Shown here one piece after another: positions 8,231-16,995 of a stretch of 64,000 nucleotides of DNA. The translations under genes and the position numbers were made by a program. Source of the DNA: Solirubrobacter sp963837485 (GTDB lineage: Bacteria > Actinomycetota > Thermoleophilia > Solirubrobacterales > Solirubrobacteraceae); NCBI GenBank assembly GCA_963837485.1, contig CAWINP010000003.1:1-64000 (forward strand). The letters are read 5' to 3'. Numbering within the stretch: position 1 is the first letter of the stretch; each line of letters begins with the position of its first letter. The notes below the pieces were generated by a model, which was not told the origin of the DNA, searched no databases, and worked only from the letters and a program-made list of their open reading frames with translations.

Positions 8231-9241
8231 CGAGCTGGTAGTGCGCGAGGCCGCGACCCCGGTGAGCTTCGCGACGTCGTCGATGTACGCCTCGCCTCCC
8301 GCGTAGATCAGGAAGAACTCCTGCAGTCGCTCCTTGGCGGCGCCGACGAGTTGGTGCAGGTCGAAGCACGTCTTCACGTGCTCGGCGAGCATCGCCACGA
8401 TCCCGGCGCCGGCCTTCTGCGCCGCGACGCTGTCAAACGTGACGGCCATACCGGCCGCGAACCCCTCGAGCAGCCGCTTGCGCGCCGTGACGCGCATGTC
8501 GCTGCTCGGCAAGAAGGCCTCGTACACCTCGGACTCGTAGCTGTTCATGAGCGCGACGCCCTTGGACTCGTTGAAGATGAAGTGCTTGCTGGCGAGCAGC
8601 GGCTTCAGGCCCGACATCTCGCTCGCGATGCCGCCCGGGACGGACGCGCGGAAGCTGATGTACGCGTCGAAGATCTCCGCCAGGATCTGCGCCCAGTACA
8701 TCTTGTCGAAGTCCTTCAGCGCCTTGCCGCCGTACTCTCCGAGCAGGGCGGCGATCCCCTTGTCGACTGCGGCGACGCTGGACGCGTCGCGCTTTTGCGC
8801 ATCGAGATAGAGCGGGCGGCTCGTGATGCCCTTCACGAGCTGGAGCAGCTCCGCGTAGGCCTGCTCGGCTCCCTTGAACGAGACGGCGCGTTCCGCCTCC
8901 TCGACATACAGCACGTGCGCCGTGACGTGTGCTCCCGCCGGGAGCGTCAGACTGAAACGCATCGGCGGCGTGCGCGCGTAGAACGGCTTCTGCACGGCGC
9001 CTGCGTTGCTCGCGTCGAACGTGACCGTGGTGATGCGTTGCAGCCGCGGGCCGGGAACGCCTTCGCGAACCGCTCGGCGACGGGCGATCATTCCGGCCAC
9101 CGCCGCGTTCCCGGCGCCGCGCTGAAGCGCGAGCAGCGAGTCCGCAGGCGTTCGGTCCCCGGCGCGCTCTGCCGGCCTTGCCCGCGTGAGTGAGCGGAGC
9201 CCGCGCCGCGCCTCCGTTTGGCGATCCGACTTCCTGGACAT
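8180..9241 (-). CDS. Protein with LQR..GN motif (injection-system cargo-like)
   Basis: ATG 9241 (MSRKSDRQTEARRG) is the likely start; the frame stays open upstream to 9352. Residues 30-55 carry SLLALQRGAGNAAVAGMIAR, matching the LQR..GN.AV motif common near the N-terminus of actinobacterial and cyanobacterial proteins linked to extracellular contractile injection systems and DUF4157-type toxins. The remaining 300 residues form a mixed beta then helical domain of unknown activity, with no transmembrane helix or known toxin motif. No phage-tail or sheath genes are nearby, so it may be an orphan cargo. Confidence 0.7.
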   Translation of the reverse strand: MSRKSDRQTEARRGLRSLTRARPAERAGDRTPADSLLALQRGAGNAAVAGMIARRRAVREGVPGPRLQRITTVTFDASNAGAVQKPFYARTPPMRFSLTLPAGAHVTAHVLYVEEAERAVSFKGAEQAYAELLQLVKGITSRPLYLDAQKRDASSVAAVDKGIAALLGEYGGKALKDFDKMYWAQILAEIFDAYISFRASVPGGIASEMSGLKPLLASKHFIFNESKGVALMNSYESEVYEAFLPSSDMRVTARKRLLEGFAAGMAVTFDSVAAQKAGAGIVAMLAEHVKTCFDLHQLVGAAKERLQEFFLIYAGGEAYIDDVAKLTGVAASRTTSSLSTLVSVVDRKMVKKT

Positions 9242-9451
9242 GTGCGACCTACTCAAGGAGGACCGCGCGCAGCGGTCAAGCTTTTCGGTCGCACGCCTGG
9301 CAACGGGGCAGCGCTCTGGAAACGCGTCTGTCAGCGCGCGGTCCGCGATCACCCCGTGCCGTTCATCGGATTGCCCGACGCCCTCGCGATCCTCGAGTTG
9401 ATCGAGTCCCCGTTGCGCGAGTTCAGATGCAGCAAGAACGAGAGGGCGCTC

Positions 9452-9727
9452 TCACCGCTTCGTGTCCGGCTCCACGCCGGTCTGACGATCCTCGTCACGC
9501 TCGCCTGCGCTCTCGCCCGACCGCTCTCGTTCACGGCTTAGCTGCGCGCGCTCGGCCGCGATTCCTGCTGTCTCGCGTTCGGCCCGCGCGAGTTCGCGTT
9601 CCTCGACGGCGCGAGCATCCTCGCCGCCGGCGTACAAGTGCTCGGCGGTGTCCTCATGCTCTTGTGCGGCCGCTTGATGCTCTGTTTGGGCGTCGCGATC
9701 CGCTTCCGCTTCGTCGCCGCGTTCCAC
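9452..9727 (-). CDS. Possible small charged coiled-coil protein
   Basis: The frame codes for 91 residues that are almost entirely E, R, A, D and Q (for example EERELARAERETAGIAAERA), with heptad-like spacing. Such ERDxAAxxRD-type low-complexity helices occur in actinobacterial stress and signalling proteins. Composition alone could also arise from a chance frame in GC-rich DNA, and no strong ribosome site is seen. The region 9242-9451 holds nothing else I can support. Confidence 0.35.
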   Translation of the reverse strand: MERGDEAEADRDAQTEHQAAAQEHEDTAEHLYAGGEDARAVEERELARAERETAGIAAERAQLSRERERSGESAGERDEDRQTGVEPDTKR

Positions 9728-9745
9728 GCCGTAGTACTGGCCGCG

Positions 9746-9773
9746 GGGTCTCGGTGGTCGCTTCGCGAGACCC
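9746..9773 (-). terminator. Hairpin downstream of the phosphatase gene
   Basis: An 8-bp perfect stem GGGTCTCG/CGAGACCC with a 12-base loop lies 70 bases after the stop of the gene ending at 9843 (leftward). There is no T-run, so a terminator role is only likely. Confidence 0.4.
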
Positions 9774-9842
9774 GCCGGAGGCAGGCGATGCTCGCCAGGT
9801 CCGCGAACTTCGGCTCGTCCGTGGCGTTGGCTGGCCTTGGGG

Positions 9843-10754
9843 TCAGTTGATGCGCACGGCGAGCAGGCAGAGGTCGTCGGTCAGCGCGCCGTAGGCAAAG
9901 TCGGCAGCCTGCGAGCGCAGGACGGCGACCGCCTCGCTCGCCGAAGGCCGGTGCAGCCTGGCCAGCGTGGCGGCTACGGCCTCCAGCCCCAGGAACTGGC
10001 CCTCGTGCCGCGCTTCGGTGAGCCCATCGGTGTAGAGCAGCACGCCCTCTCCCGCCACCATCCGTCGCGAGCCCTCACCGCAGCCCGGGTCCTCGCGAAA
10101 TCCGAGCGGGGTGCCCTGCGCGGTCGCGACGAGCTCGCGGCCGTCATCCAGCGTCAGCGCGGGAGGATGGCCGGCATAGGCCCAGCGCAGCAGGCGCTCG
10201 CTCGGGAGATAGGTGACGCAGGCGGCGGTGATGAACTCGTCCGTCATGCCGGCGCGCTCGATCAGCGCGGTGTTCGCCCAGCTGAGCAGGCGGCACGGAT
10301 CATCGGAGAACGGCGCGGTCGCGGCGAACGCGGTGCGGACGAACGTCGCGCGCCTGCCCGCCTTCAGGCCATGTCCGACGACGTCGCCGACGACCAGCAC
10401 CGTCGAGTCCTGCGGTCCCTCCCCGACGAGGTAGAAGTCGCCGCTGACCCGCCCGGCGCTGGCGGGCAGGAACGCCGCAGCCAGCTCCAGGCCGGGACGC
10501 TCGGGCAGCTCCGGTGGGGTGAGTGCGTCGCGGATTGCGCGCAGATCCTCAAGTTCGTGTTCTGCTACATCTAGGCGCGCGCGCAGTGCGCCGAGATCCG
10601 TGTCGCGTACCTCGGCTTCGCGGTGTAGGCGCGCGATCAGCGAGTCCTGCAGGTACTCACGGTCATCCTGATCATCGATGTCGTGCTTGAGGGCGTCGAC
10701 CTCGGAACGCAGCCTCCGAAGCTCTCCGCCGTCTGTATCGGGCGCTTGGCTCAT
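9843..10754 (-). CDS. PP2C/SpoIIE-family serine phosphatase (RsbU-like)
   Basis: These phosphatases dephosphorylate STAS-domain antagonists and so release alternative sigma factors. ATG 10754 opens a 303-residue protein; the frame is open far upstream but loses protein character. An N-terminal coiled coil (residues 10-80, ELRRLRSEVDALKHDI onward) replaces a sensory domain and may mediate partner contact. The PP2C core follows: SGDFYLV, VVGDVVGHG, LLYTDGLTEAR and the closing LTDDLCLLAVRI supply the metal-binding aspartates. A STAS protein and a SigB/F-type sigma factor lie about 14 kb away at 24422 and 24897. Cytoplasmic. Confidence 0.88.
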   Translation of the reverse strand: MSQAPDTDGGELRRLRSEVDALKHDIDDQDDREYLQDSLIARLHREAEVRDTDLGALRARLDVAEHELEDLRAIRDALTPPELPERPGLELAAAFLPASAGRVSGDFYLVGEGPQDSTVLVVGDVVGHGLKAGRRATFVRTAFAATAPFSDDPCRLLSWANTALIERAGMTDEFITAACVTYLPSERLLRWAYAGHPPALTLDDGRELVATAQGTPLGFREDPGCGEGSRRMVAGEGVLLYTDGLTEARHEGQFLGLEAVAATLARLHRPSASEAVAVLRSQAADFAYGALTDDLCLLAVRIN

Positions 10755-10888
10755 GGTGTTTGCGGCACGCCGATGCTCGGCATCGTCGCGCGCCGGTCGC
10801 ATCGTGCCGCAAAGGTCGCCCTGCTGTCTACGCCGGCCTCTTCGTGCTGCCCGGCCCGCGGGGGGGGCCGCACGTGCGGGTCGGCGTA

Positions 10889-11749
10889 TTAGTTCGTGTC
10901 GGGGGTGGCGCGCATCGGGGCGGGCATGAGCGCGGCGCCGGCGATGACGAGCGAGAACGCGAGGAAACGCCCGGTGATGGCCACCGAGCCGGAGCCGATC
11001 GGATCGTGGAAGACCAGTACGCCGCCGATGATGGCGGCGAGGTTGGCGGCCACGGAGGTGAAGGCGATGACCTCGACGGCGTTGCCGATCTGGAGGCTGC
11101 GGGCGGAGGCGTAGAAGGCGATCACGCCGGCGACCAGCGCGGTCAGCGCCCAGGGGCTCACCGCGCCCAACAGCGGTCCCGGCGGAGTCTGGGTGAGGTA
11201 CTTGATCGCGACGTCGGAGACCCCGAACAGGGCACCCGCGGCCGCGCCGAGCAGCAGTCCCTCGATGCGGTCGGGCAGGTGGCGGCGGGTCGAGATCCGC
11301 ACGAGGATCGCCCCGGCAGCAAAGATCGCGCCTTCGACGGCGATCAACGCTGCCAGCGAGGCCTGCCCCGGGTGGGTGGCGCCGGCGCCGGTGAGCCCGA
11401 TCACCACCAGCCCGGCCGCGGTGATCGTCACGCCAATCCACTGTCGCCGTCCGAGCTTGAAGCCGAAGTAGCGCTCGGCGAACACCGCGAGAAACACGAG
11501 CCCGCCGGAGAGGACCGCCTGCACGATCGACAGCGGCGCCAGCGCGAGTGCGCCGACGTGCAGTCCCCACGCGAGGATCGCGACCATCCAGCCGACCGCA
11601 AACCATCTGGAGGAAAAGAGATCGCTCGCGCTGCGCAGCGGATGGCGAACCCGGATCGGCGGGGCGAGAACCGCGCCGCGCTGCTTGAACAAGAACGCGA
11701 TGTTGGTGCCCATCGCGGACGCGAGCGCCAGAAGCAATCCGAGGATCAT
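10889..11749 (-). CDS. DMT-superfamily (EamA-like) membrane transporter
   Basis: The 286-residue protein has nine to ten hydrophobic helices from the first residue on (MILGLLLALASAMGTNIAFL) and two related halves, the usual EamA/DMT pattern. Recognisable pieces are LAPLSIVQAVLSGGLVFLAV in the first half and IGNAVEVIAFTSVAANLAAI in the second. The substrate cannot be told; families of this shape include metabolite exporters and NIPA-like magnesium carriers. It reads leftward, 134 bases before the phosphatase gene. That gap contains a run of eight G (10859-10868 region) but no gene. Confidence 0.82.
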   Translation of the reverse strand: MILGLLLALASAMGTNIAFLFKQRGAVLAPPIRVRHPLRSASDLFSSRWFAVGWMVAILAWGLHVGALALAPLSIVQAVLSGGLVFLAVFAERYFGFKLGRRQWIGVTITAAGLVVIGLTGAGATHPGQASLAALIAVEGAIFAAGAILVRISTRRHLPDRIEGLLLGAAAGALFGVSDVAIKYLTQTPPGPLLGAVSPWALTALVAGVIAFYASARSLQIGNAVEVIAFTSVAANLAAIIGGVLVFHDPIGSGSVAITGRFLAFSLVIAGAALMPAPMRATPDTN

Positions 11750-11925
11750 CGTTCAGCCGCGACGTGGAGCCACGATCCGTGACTCTCGGACTCTCGCACA
11801 CGGGCCGCGTGTCGCGCCTCACTTCGCGTCGTACAACGCAGGGCTGGTCGACAGCGAGGATTCGCCCGGCCGCAGAACGCGATCGCCGCGGACGCCGTAC
11901 CCACCGCGTTGCCCGCCCCCCTGGT

Positions 11926-12530
11926 AGCGAGGCCGAGCCGAACGGCACGGCCACCGACGCCTCGCCCATCCAAGCCGGCGAGCGGGGTCCGGGCGACGAT
12001 CTACCCGGCCGGCGACGTCGACCGCCACCGCTTCCACGCCGAGGCCGGCGACCGCGTGTATGCGATGACGATGACGCAAGGCTCGGCGTCGAGTGAAGAC
12101 ACGGTGCTGCCCTGATGGGCCCGGACGGGACCACGGCGATCGAGAGCGACGATCGCGACGGCACGCTCAACTCCTCGGCGTCGAGCCTCGCCGGGGTGAC
12201 GGTGCCCGCGAGCGGCACGTACTACCTCGACGTCCGCGTGGGGCCGCACGGCCTCCCCGGCCAGACGATCCGGCCGTACGACCTGTGGCTGGACGTGCGC
12301 TCCGGGTCGCCGGTCGAGCGAGGCGGAGCCGAACACCGCGAACCCGTTGAACGGCGTCGTCGCGGGCGATCACGACCCGGCCACCGAGACGGACTACTAC
12401 GCGATCCACCTCGAGGCCGGCGACTCGGTGCTCCTGTCGCTCGACCTCGACCACGACACGCCCGGATTCGGCCCCTCGGACGGCGAGATGGCGACCGTCG
12501 ACAACATCCGCAGCGCCGACGCCGGGCATT
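11926..12530 (+). pseudogene. Frameshifted fragment of a secreted PPC-repeat protein
   Basis: Three frames carry successive parts of two PPC-like (bacterial pre-peptidase C-terminal) repeats. Repeat one: EAEPNGTATDASPI, then ATIYPAGDVDRHRFHAEAGD, then SGTYYLDVRVGP after another shift. Repeat two: VVAGDHDPATETDYYAIHLE and DSVLLSLDLDHD. At least three frame changes are needed and no start or signal peptide is found, so this is a decayed remnant. PPC domains sit on secreted enzymes of soil bacteria. The piece lies just upstream of the nuclease-toxin gene but shares no sequence with it. Confidence 0.75.
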
Positions 12531-12634
12531 CGATGGCTCGCGCACGGCGTCGAGGCGGTGCAGCGGGGTGGGAACCGCGTCCGCGGCGTGGGCCGTGGAC
12601 GCGCTCAGCACCAGGATCGCGATGGCGTGATGGC

Positions 12635-12666
12635 GGGGTCCCAGGGCCAGGTTGGGTCCTGGGACC
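12635..12666. promoter_or_regulatory. Perfect 10-bp inverted repeat ahead of the toxin gene
   Basis: GGGTCCCAGG and CCTGGGACCC are separated by 12 bases. The hairpin lies 38 bases upstream of the toxin start. It could end transcription from the pseudogene side or act as an operator; no T-run follows. Confidence 0.4.
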
Positions 12667-12703
12667 CTGGCCGCGGTAGGGCGGAGCACGTAGCTTCGCG
12701 TGC

Positions 12704-14047
12704 GTGCGGGCGCGTCTGAGCGAGCGACGCGGCCAGACGGCCGCCGAGTACCTCGGGCTCCTGCTCGTCGTGTCCGTGATCGTCGCCGTGATCGCGGAGA
12801 GCGACCTGCCCGGGCGGATGCGCGCGGCGCTCCGCCAGCAGATCTGCGTCGTGTTCAATGACGCGCGCGACTGCCCTGACGCGATCGAGGCCGCTCGCGA
12901 GCAGCGCCGGCGCGACGCGACGCGGCGGGCGGCCCGGCGCGACAGCGACGGCGACGGGGTCCCCGACGTGGTCGAGCGCCGTCACGGCACCGACCCGCAC
13001 TCCCCGGACTCCGACCGCGACGGCCTGTCCGATGCGGTCGAACTCGCCCACGGCTCGGACCCGAACAACGCCGACACCGACGGCGACGGCCTGCTCGATG
13101 GCCAGGACCCCGTTCCGAACGCCGACGACGTCGACCACGACGGCCTCGGCGACGGCGAGGAGGTCGCGCTCGGCAGCGACCCGCGCAAGGCCGACTCCGA
13201 CGGCGACGGCGTGTCGGACCTCGTCGAGTTCCGGCAGGGCACCGACCCGATCCGGCGTGTGCTCCCGCTCACCGAGGACAACGCGCTGAAGCCGTGGTTG
13301 CGCGTCGGGATGACCAAGGAGCAGTGGACGGCGTTCGCCCGCGAGGTGCTCGACGAGGCCAACCCGCACGGCCTCAAGGGCTTCCTGCTCGGCCAGCCGT
13401 ATGTGGCCGTCAACCTCGACTCCGACGGCCACGTCAAGCTGATCGAGCTCCAGGAGAACGGGGTCTCGCCGTCCGCCGTCCTGCGCGCCCTGGGCATGGC
13501 CGGGAAGGCGGCCGAGGGCTCGGTCCTCGCCGCGGCGACGCGGTTGCCGGCCGCGATCCGGACGGCACTGGCCGCGCGCGGCGTGATCCCTTCGGCCATC
13601 CGCTTCAAGCCGCCGCCCGCGCCGCCGGCGTCCCCGGGCGTGGCGCTCAACGAGCTGGACGGCCTCGGGCGGGCGACCGGGGCCGCGGCCACGATCGACC
13701 GGTCGATGCTCCGCACCGGCTCGGCGGTGCCGCCGGCGACGAAGGTCGCCGGCTTCGAGGGCCGAGTCGCCGGCCAGTCGCGCGGGCACCTGATCGCCAA
13801 GGTGCTCGGCGGCGCCGGTGACGACACACGCAATCTCGTCACGCTCTATCAGAACCCGGTCAACTCGCCGGTCATGCGAGGCTTCGAGCGGAAGGTCCTG
13901 AACGCCGTCGAGGAGGGCCAGACCGTGACCTACCAGGTGACCCCGATCTACCGCGGCTCCGAGCTCGTGCCCCGCGCCGTCACGATGACCGCGAACGGGA
14001 GCGGCGGCTTCAGCCTTCGCGTGACCGTGCTCAACACGAAGCCGTGA
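12704..14047 (+). CDS. Flp-prepilin-leader, TSP3-repeat nuclease toxin
   Basis: GTG start; 447 residues. Residues 1-10 are basic and end in glycine, followed by QTAAEY and 18 hydrophobic residues. This is a Flp/Tad prepilin site (cleavage after G10, Glu at +5, Tyr at +6). Residues 80-185 hold four or five thrombospondin type-3 calcium repeats (DSDGDGVPD, DTDGDGLLD, DSDGDGVSD). A linker region follows, then at about 340-447 a DNA/RNA non-specific endonuclease domain with SRGHLIAKVLGG (candidate catalytic His362), DDTRNLVTLYQNPVNSPVM and YQVTPIYRG. The family cuts DNA or RNA with a metal ion. Its stop overlaps the start of a SUKH-like gene, the classic arrangement of a polymorphic toxin and its immunity protein. 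Delivery through a Tad pilus or surface anchoring is inference. Intact, despite decayed neighbours. Confidence 0.85.
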   Translation: MRARLSERRGQTAAEYLGLLLVVSVIVAVIAESDLPGRMRAALRQQICVVFNDARDCPDAIEAAREQRRRDATRRAARRDSDGDGVPDVVERRHGTDPHSPDSDRDGLSDAVELAHGSDPNNADTDGDGLLDGQDPVPNADDVDHDGLGDGEEVALGSDPRKADSDGDGVSDLVEFRQGTDPIRRVLPLTEDNALKPWLRVGMTKEQWTAFAREVLDEANPHGLKGFLLGQPYVAVNLDSDGHVKLIELQENGVSPSAVLRALGMAGKAAEGSVLAAATRLPAAIRTALAARGVIPSAIRFKPPPAPPASPGVALNELDGLGRATGAAATIDRSMLRTGSAVPPATKVAGFEGRVAGQSRGHLIAKVLGGAGDDTRNLVTLYQNPVNSPVMRGFERKVLNAVEEGQTVTYQVTPIYRGSELVPRAVTMTANGSGGFSLRVTVLNTKP

Positions 14048-14568
14048 GCGCGCTCGACGACCTGATCGCGATCGCGCCGCCGCCGGCTGAACCCGCGCCG
14101 CCGATCGACTGGGACGCGCTCGATGTGAGCGTGCCGTCGGACTACGTCGAGCTGGCAGCGGTCTACGGCGCCGGCACGTTCGACGACGGGATAACTGTCC
14201 ACGTCCCCGGTCATCCGAATCGCAATCTCGACCTCGTGCGCTACACGGAGGAGGCGCGCTCGGCGCTAAAGACGCTGCGCGACGAGGGCGAGGAGATGCC
14301 GTACGACCCGGACGACCTGCTCCCGTGGGCGGCCGACGACGCCGGCAACTTCATCTGGTGGCACATGAGCGATCGCGCCACGCCGGAGCGCTGGCCGGTG
14401 GTCGTCAACGAGGCGCGCGGGGACGAATGGGTGCGCTTCGCGGGCGGCGCCGTCGCCTTTCTCGTCGCCCTCCTCTCTGGCGATTTCCCGAACGACTTCA
14501 TCGTCGCCGACGACAGCGGCGCGACCACGTTCGTCCGCCACGCGTGGGAGCCGTGGGGTGACGGTTGA
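14044..14568 (+). CDS. SUKH (SMI1/KNR4)-family immunity protein
   Basis: GTG 14044 overlaps the toxin stop (GTGA). The 174-residue acidic, cytoplasmic-looking protein has the SUKH layout: a proline-rich start, then VPSDYVELAAVYGAGTFDD, a middle LLPWAADDAGNFIWWHMSD, then a strand with RWPVVVNEA and a final FAGGAVAFLVALLSGDF helix. SUKH proteins bind and neutralise toxic nucleases and deaminases of polymorphic toxin systems. Coupling to a nuclease gene makes cognate immunity the most economical role. The frame stays open after this stop (see 14569-14766). Confidence 0.85.
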   Translation: MSALDDLIAIAPPPAEPAPPIDWDALDVSVPSDYVELAAVYGAGTFDDGITVHVPGHPNRNLDLVRYTEEARSALKTLRDEGEEMPYDPDDLLPWAADDAGNFIWWHMSDRATPERWPVVVNEARGDEWVRFAGGAVAFLVALLSGDFPNDFIVADDSGATTFVRHAWEPWGDG

Positions 14569-14766
14569 TCCAGCCATTGGAGTCGAGGCGTCATCAAACT
14601 ACTCGACGATCCGGCATGGCCAGCTCTCGGCCTCGACGGAGGCAGCGCGCCGCTCGGCGGTTTCGGCGTTGTCGCGCTCGCGGCGGATCTCGCGCTCGGT
14701 GTGGCGTTCGGCGCGTGCCGCTTCTCGCTCTGGGCGTGGGAGTCGCATCTCCCGCAGACGAGCTAG
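14569..14766 (+). other. In-frame open stretch after the immunity gene, possible gene remnant
   Basis: After the TGA of the immunity gene the same frame continues for 65 codons to a TAG at 14764. It reads protein-like (VIKLLDDPAWPALGLDGG, then a hydrophobic ALAADLALGVAFGACRFSL and WAWESHLPQTS). There is no start codon near its beginning. It may be the tail of a former longer gene or a duplicated immunity remnant. Confidence 0.3.
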
Positions 14767-15496
14767 GCGGTCGCCGACTCCTTCTTGATGCGTTGCGTCA
14801 GGGCGTCCCGCATCTCCTCCAGCTTGGGCCGCAGCTCTCTACCCGCGTCCGTATTCCAGAATCTGAGCGTCGGGTCGTTGAGCGCCGGTCGATCAGCCGG
14901 GGGCGTTGCGGTTCGGGCGTCTCGCGCATCGCCCGCAGCAGCGGCTCGGCGGCGTCCGCGGAACGACCCCATGACACATACAGACAGGCCAGGTTGTAGT
15001 CAGCCCGCGGGTCGTGCTCAGGCAGTCGGTCGACATAGCCGACGAGGGCGAGTGGAGCAGGCGCCTCGCGATCAAGTGCCGTGACCAGATCGCTTTCGCT
15101 GCGGATCGATTCATCAGCCGCCCGCGTGTTCTCGGGCGCCGGCAGCATGCCCGCGAGCAGCACGAGCGCGGCCGGCTCCATCGTGACACTGAGGAACCGG
15201 CTCAACCCTTGTCGTTCGGGCTTCGTCAACGCTCGCACCAATCGCCACCACAGGATGGGATGCCGGAACAGGCTGAGCTTGAGCTCGGTGAGCGTGGTCG
15301 CGCTGGTCCGCGCAAGCTCCCGAGCGTGTCGCATCGCCAGGTCATGCTCGCGCGTGGCCGCGATGAGCGAGGTGTCCCGGTCTTCACCCTGCAGACCGGC
15401 GGCATCGGACTTCAGCGCCGCTTCGGCATTGGCGTGAAGCGCCGCGATGCTGTACTTGACGCGATACCAATCGGGGTTGTATTTGGGCGCCTTCAT
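14763..15496 (-). pseudogene. Frameshifted TPR-like protein
   Basis: The frame from ATG 15496 gives MKAPKYNPDWYRVKYSIAAL, a helical body with a hydrophobic LFRHPILWWRLVRAL piece, and a TPR-like DPRADYNLACLYVSWGRSAD. At about 14905 the sense shifts to a second frame that supplies NDPTLRFWNTDAGRELRPKL and stops at 14763. Joined, it would be about 244 residues. It is coupled (ATGA) to the gene to its right, which is also frameshifted. The function is unknown; the pair looks like a membrane-linked tetratricopeptide system. Confidence 0.7.
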
Positions 15497-16739
15497 GTCG
15501 TACCTCCTTCAAGCGCGTCCAATGCGCGCATCAGGAGCTCGTCGGCCTCGGCGTTCCTTCCCGCCTCGTACTCCATGACGCCGAGGTTCGCGAGCGCGCC
15601 GATGTTTCGCGGATCCAGCGCGAGGGCGCGTTCGTAGAACGATCCCGCGGCATCGGGCTCGCTCTGCTCCTGCCAGAAGAGTCCGGCCTCGAACAGCGCA
15701 TAGCTGCGGGCGTCCGTCGTGATCAGCCGATCAGGATCGCGATCCGCCGCCACCCGGTGACGGACCCAGCCTGCGGCGGGAATCGTCAACCGCCGGTAGG
15801 TCTCGCCTTCGGTCGACGCCTTGGGTCCCCCGTCCGTGCTCGCCCAGAAGTCGGCGAAGGCCTCGAAATCGCTCTGATGGGTGAGGCTCAGCGTCAGCCC
15901 TTTGCCGTCGGCGCTGTCGGACTGCAGCTCGCCTGAGACGCCCCATTGCGATGTGCGGATCGCCGACCCGATCAGCCCGATCAGGGAGACGATCGCGCCG
16001 ACCTGACCGCCCGCGCTCGCGAGGCCGGCGAGCGCCTCGCTCGATCCGGCCTCACCCGCCGCCAGATCGACGCGTCCGGCCGTCTGGCCGGCCCCCGCGA
16101 TCCGCGCGCGAAGGAGCGCGGTCGTGCCGGCGCCGAGCTTGATGTCTTTGAGCGCGGAGTCGTCGAGTGCGGCCACCGACATCCTCGGCGTGCGAAAGCC
16201 ACGGATCACCGGCAGCGCGCGCAGGCCCGGCGTTCGCGCCGCAACCCAGGCGAGCGCAACCACGAGGAGAACCGCGAGGATTACACCCACGAGGCCGAGC
16301 AGGATCGCGTTCCCGGCGTCCTTGGACGCGCTGCCGATCCATAGCCACGTGCGCCTGGGCGACGTCGCCGCGGCGCGTCCTTCGCGCATACGAGGTTCGG
16401 CGCCTGGGCGAGCAGCTTGCGATACGCGGCGTTGGCCTCCGCGTGCCGGCCGGTGTCGTCGAGATCCTTGGCCTCGGCGCACAGGTCGTCGCCGGCCTGA
16501 AGCGCCTTCAGCGACGCCTTGCACTTCGCGGCGTTCGCGGATCCGAGTCCCTTGACGTAAGCGTTGGCTGCGTCGCCGACCCGCCCGACCTCCTTGAGCG
16601 CGTCCCCCCTCGTGCAGTCGTCAACGGTGGGCGCCGGAGTCGGAGTGGGGTTCGCGCCCTGGCCTCGCGCGGAAGCCACGAACACGAGAGACGCGAGCAC
16701 GACTGCGACGACCGCTCGAGCACCGGCGTGATGGAGCAC
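15493..16739 (-). pseudogene. Frameshifted secreted or membrane TPR protein
   Basis: It begins at GTG 16739 with a signal peptide (AVVAVVLASLVFVASARGQG), a Pro/Thr linker and a cysteine-containing TPR-like helical part ending AQAPNLVCAK. Near 16360-16380 the frame shifts and continues with TWLWIGSASKDAGNAILLGL, a transmembrane helix, a conserved beta region and C-terminal TPRs (AGSFYERALALDPRNIGALA). The stop is at 15493. The single break suggests either recent inactivation or an assembly error; the two halves otherwise fit as one protein of about 415 residues. Confidence 0.7.
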
Positions 16740-16793
16740 GCGAGCCTTCCTTGATCTCGGGATTGCGAGCCTATACGAGGACTTCTCTAGCGA

Positions 16794-16984
16794 TCAACGT
16801 TCGCAAAATTCCACCGGCGCCGGCGGTGCGCGGTGGATCGACACGTTCAGCGCACAGTCACGCCTCGTGTTCGCGCCGGAACTCGCCACCGTTCGGCGGT
16901 CGAAGTGGACCGGCACCTTGACGCACCCGCCGGCGACCGGGATCTCGAAGGTGTGGCGGGCGACGATCGGCTTGCCGATTCCAG
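16794..16984 (-). pseudogene. C-terminal fragment of an unknown gene
   Basis: An open leftward frame with no start reads IGKPIVARHTFEIPVAGGC, then VKVPVHFDRRTVASSGA and a closing segment to TGA at 16794. The mix of strands and charged turns looks like genuine protein. Its upstream part runs into the end of the gene at 16996, so it appears to be cut off by recombination. No family recognised. Confidence 0.4.
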
Positions 16985-16995
16985 GGCGCGCTCGG

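Noticed and set aside
9190..9894. Arg-rich plus-strand frame across 9190-9894
   Set aside because: Composition is a GC artefact (mostly R, A, P, S) and it overlaps two better minus-strand candidates.
10755..10888. Gene fragment between the phosphatase and the DMT transporter
   Set aside because: No frame on either strand reads as protein; the G run only lowers sequence confidence.
12540..12650. A minus-strand signal-peptide-like stretch (AIAILVLSASTAHAADA)
   Set aside because: It looks like a real leader, but there is no start codon close before it and the frame after it has no protein character, so it may be chance or a tiny remnant.
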